This document shows positions 61,701-64,000 of a DNA stretch of 64,000 nt, piece by piece (position 1 is the stretch's first letter; each line of letters begins with the position of its first letter). The DNA lies in assembly GCA_963580455.1 (NCBI GenBank), contig OY756962.1, forward strand, positions 14,774,001 to 14,838,000, in the 5' to 3' direction. The position numbers were made by a program, and so were the translations under genes. Origin of the DNA: Euonymus europaeus (lineage: Eukaryota > Streptophyta > Magnoliopsida > Celastrales > Celastraceae). Below the pieces are notes generated by a model. It was not told the origin of the DNA. It ran no database searches and saw only the letters and a program-made list of their open reading frames with translations.

Positions 61701-64000
61701 CTATAGAGAAAGTTGAGAAACTTCGGAATATCAAAGTTGCTCGGTGTACACTTTTTATTGTTCATCTTTGTTAAATTTTATGAGTATAACTTCCTAGATT
61801 ATTTCGATGCTAAAACAACATCTTTCTATGACAAATGGACAAAACCGTTAAAAGCCCCTCCATATAGAGAGTTGAGCAACTTCGGACCATCAAAGTTGCT
61901 CGGTGTACACTTTTTATTGTTCTTCTATGTCAAATTTTACGAGTATAAGCTTCCTAGATTATTTCGATGCTAAAACAACATCTTTCTGTGACAAATGGAC
62001 AAAACCGTTAAAAGCGCCTCCATAGAGAGAGTTGAGCAACTTCGGACCATCAAAGTTGCTCGGTGTACACTTTTTATTGTTCTTTTATGTCAAATTTTAC
62101 GAGTATAATCTTCCAAGATTATTTTGATTCCAAATCACCAAATTTCAATGAGAAATGGACAAAACCGTTAAAAGCTCCTCCATAGAGAGTGTGGAAAAAC
62201 TTCGGAACATCAAAGTTGCTCGGTATACACTTTTTATTGTTCTTCTTTGTCAAATTTTATGAGTATAAGCTTCCTAGATTATTTTGATGCTAAAACACCA
62301 TCTTTCTGTGACAAATGGACAAAACCGTTAAAAGCCCCTCCATAGAGAAAGTTGAGAAAATTCGGACCATAAAAGTTGCTCGGTGTACACTTTTTATTGT
62401 TCTTCTATGTCAAATTTTACGAGTATAAGCTTCCTAGATTATTTCGATGCTAAAACACCATCTTTCTGTGACAAATGGACAAAACCGTTAAAAGCGCCTC
62501 CATAGAGAGAGTTGAGCAACTTCGGACCATCAAAGTTGCTCGATGTACACTTTTTATTGTTCTTCTTTGTCAAATTTTATGAGTATAAGCTTCCTAGATT
62601 ATTTCGATGCTAAAACACCATCTTTCTATGACAAATGGACAAAACCGTTAAAAGCCCCTCCATAGAGAGAGTTGAGCAACTTCGAACCATCAAAGTTGCT
62701 CGGTGTACACTTTTTATTGTTCTTCTATATCAAATTTTACGAGTATAAGCTTCCTAGATTATTTCGATGCTAAAACACCATCTTTCTGTGACAAATGGAC
62801 AAAACCGTTAAAAGCGCCTCCATAGAGAGAGTTGAGCAACTTCGGACCATCAAAGTTGCTCGGTGTACACTTTTTATGGTTCTTTTATGTCAAATTTTAC
62901 GAGTATAATCTTCCAAGATTATTTTGATTCCAAATCACCAACTTTCTACGAGAAATGGAAAAAACCGTTAAAAGCTCCTCCATAGAGAGTGTGGAGAAAC
63001 TTCGAACCATCAAAGTTGCTCGATGTACACTTTTTATTGTTCTTCTATGTTAAATTTTATGAGTATAATCTTCCTACATTATTTCGATTCCAAATAACCA
63101 ACTTTCTTTGAGAAATGAACAAAACCGTTAAAAGCTCCTCCATATAGAGAGTTGAGCAACTTCGGACCATCAAACTTGCTCGGTGTACACTTTTATTGTT
63201 ATTCTATGTCAAATTTTATGAGTATAAGCTTCCAAGATTATTTCGATTCCAAATCACCAACTTTCTATGAGAAATGGACAAAACCGTTAAAAGCTCCTCC
63301 ATAGAGAGAGTTGAGAAACTTCGAACCAACAATGTTGCTCGGGATACACTTTTTATTGTTATTCTTTGTCAAATTTTACGAGTATATGCTTCCTAGATTA
63401 TTTCGATGCCAAAAAATGAACTTTTTACGACAAACGGACAAAACCGTTAAAATCTCCTCCATAGTGAGAGTTGAGCAACTTCGGACCATCACAGTTGCTC
63501 GGTGTACACTTTTTATTGTTCTTCTATGTCAAATTTTATGAGTATAACCTTCCAAGATTATTTCGATTCCAAATCACCAACTTTCTATGGGAAATAGACA
63601 AAACCGTTAAAAGCTCCTCCATAGAGAGAGTTGAGCAACTTCGGATCATCACCGTTCCTCGGTGTACACTTTTTATTGTTCTTCTATGTCAAAATTTATG
63701 AGTATAAGCTTCCAAGTTTATTTCGATTCCAAATCACCAACTTTCTATGAGAAATAGACAAAACTGTTAAAAGCTCCTCCATAGAGAGAGTGGAGCAACT
63801 TCAAACCATCAAAGTTGCTCGATGTACACTTTTTATTGTTCTTCTATGTTAAATTTTATGAGTATAAGCTTCCTATATTATTTCGATGCCAAAATATGAA
63901 CTTTTTACGACGAATGGACAAAACCGTTAAAAACTCCTCCATAGAGAGAGTTGAGAAACTTCGGAACATCAAAGTTGCTCGGTGTACACTTTTTATTGTT
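55780..64000 (+). repeat. ~160-bp satellite array, right arm (18-mer spacing)
   Basis: The same satellite in the same orientation as the left arm, about 51 monomers, running off the window. It is not the homogeneous 1,120-bp HOR. Similar monomers recur at ~2,880 bp: 57,231 with 60,113; 58,031 with 60,913; the CTTCAAACCATC and CCAAAATATGAAC monomers at ~60,920 with ~63,800. A 640-bp sub-repeat (AGTGTGGAGAAACTTCGGAAC or its variant) is at ~61,550 and ~62,190. At ~56,430-57,070 monomers resembling M4, M5, M6 and M7 follow one another in HOR order but with private differences (AGTGTGGAG instead of AGTTTGGAG). Confidence 0.92.

Overview
The window is a plant satellite-DNA array broken by a single LTR retrotransposon. 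About 54.8 of the 64 kb is a head-to-tail, AT-rich tandem repeat with a monomer of about 160 bp, always in the same orientation. No cellular gene, rRNA or tRNA gene is visible. The retrotransposon belongs to the Ty3/gypsy chromoviruses and most resembles the Tekay/Del group. It has an initiator-Met-tRNA-type primer site, which points to a flowering plant; the species cannot be named from the sequence. A long, ordered satellite array of this kind suggests centromeric or pericentromeric heterochromatin, but no centromere-specific protein or mark can be seen here.

Layout. (1) 1-20,963: divergent monomers with several local multimer patterns: a ~3.36-kb 21-mer unit (starts near 1, 3,359 and 7,198), a 640-bp tandem duplication, a ~2.24-kb-spaced duplication, and a ~1.6-kb 10-mer duplication. 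(2) 20,964 to ~35,670: a homogeneous higher-order repeat (HOR) of exactly 1,120 bp, seven 160-bp monomer types M1-M7, in 13 full copies plus a partial one. (3) ~35,686-39,363: a second copy of the segment at ~16,805-20,963, so that 'interlude plus HOR block' is itself tandemly duplicated at a spacing of 18.4-18.9 kb. (4) 39,364 to ~46,530: HOR block 2, six full copies and a partial one. (5) 46,557-55,774: a 9,218-bp retrotransposon on the minus strand with 5-bp target duplications (CCCTC), 2.15- and 2.10-kb LTRs, PBS, PPT and a gag-pro-RT-RNaseH-integrase-chromodomain polyprotein broken by six lesions. (6) 55,780-64,000: satellite again, not the homogeneous HOR but an older arrangement with ~2,880-bp (18-mer) spacing in which the M4-M7 order can still be recognised.

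How it fits together. The array shows repeat growth on at least four scales: 160 bp, 1,120 bp, 2,240/3,360 bp and ~18.5 kb. Local conversion, small deletions and one transposon insertion lie on top of these. The insertion lies within about 50 bp of the point where the HOR gives way to unrelated monomers. Each monomer carries a short dyad (GAGCAACTT, 10-nt loop, AAGTTGCTC), a GTGTACAC palindrome and usually a HindIII site; these are the best candidates for functional sequence in the satellite. Short open frames in the satellite are by-products of a 160-bp period and are not annotated as genes.
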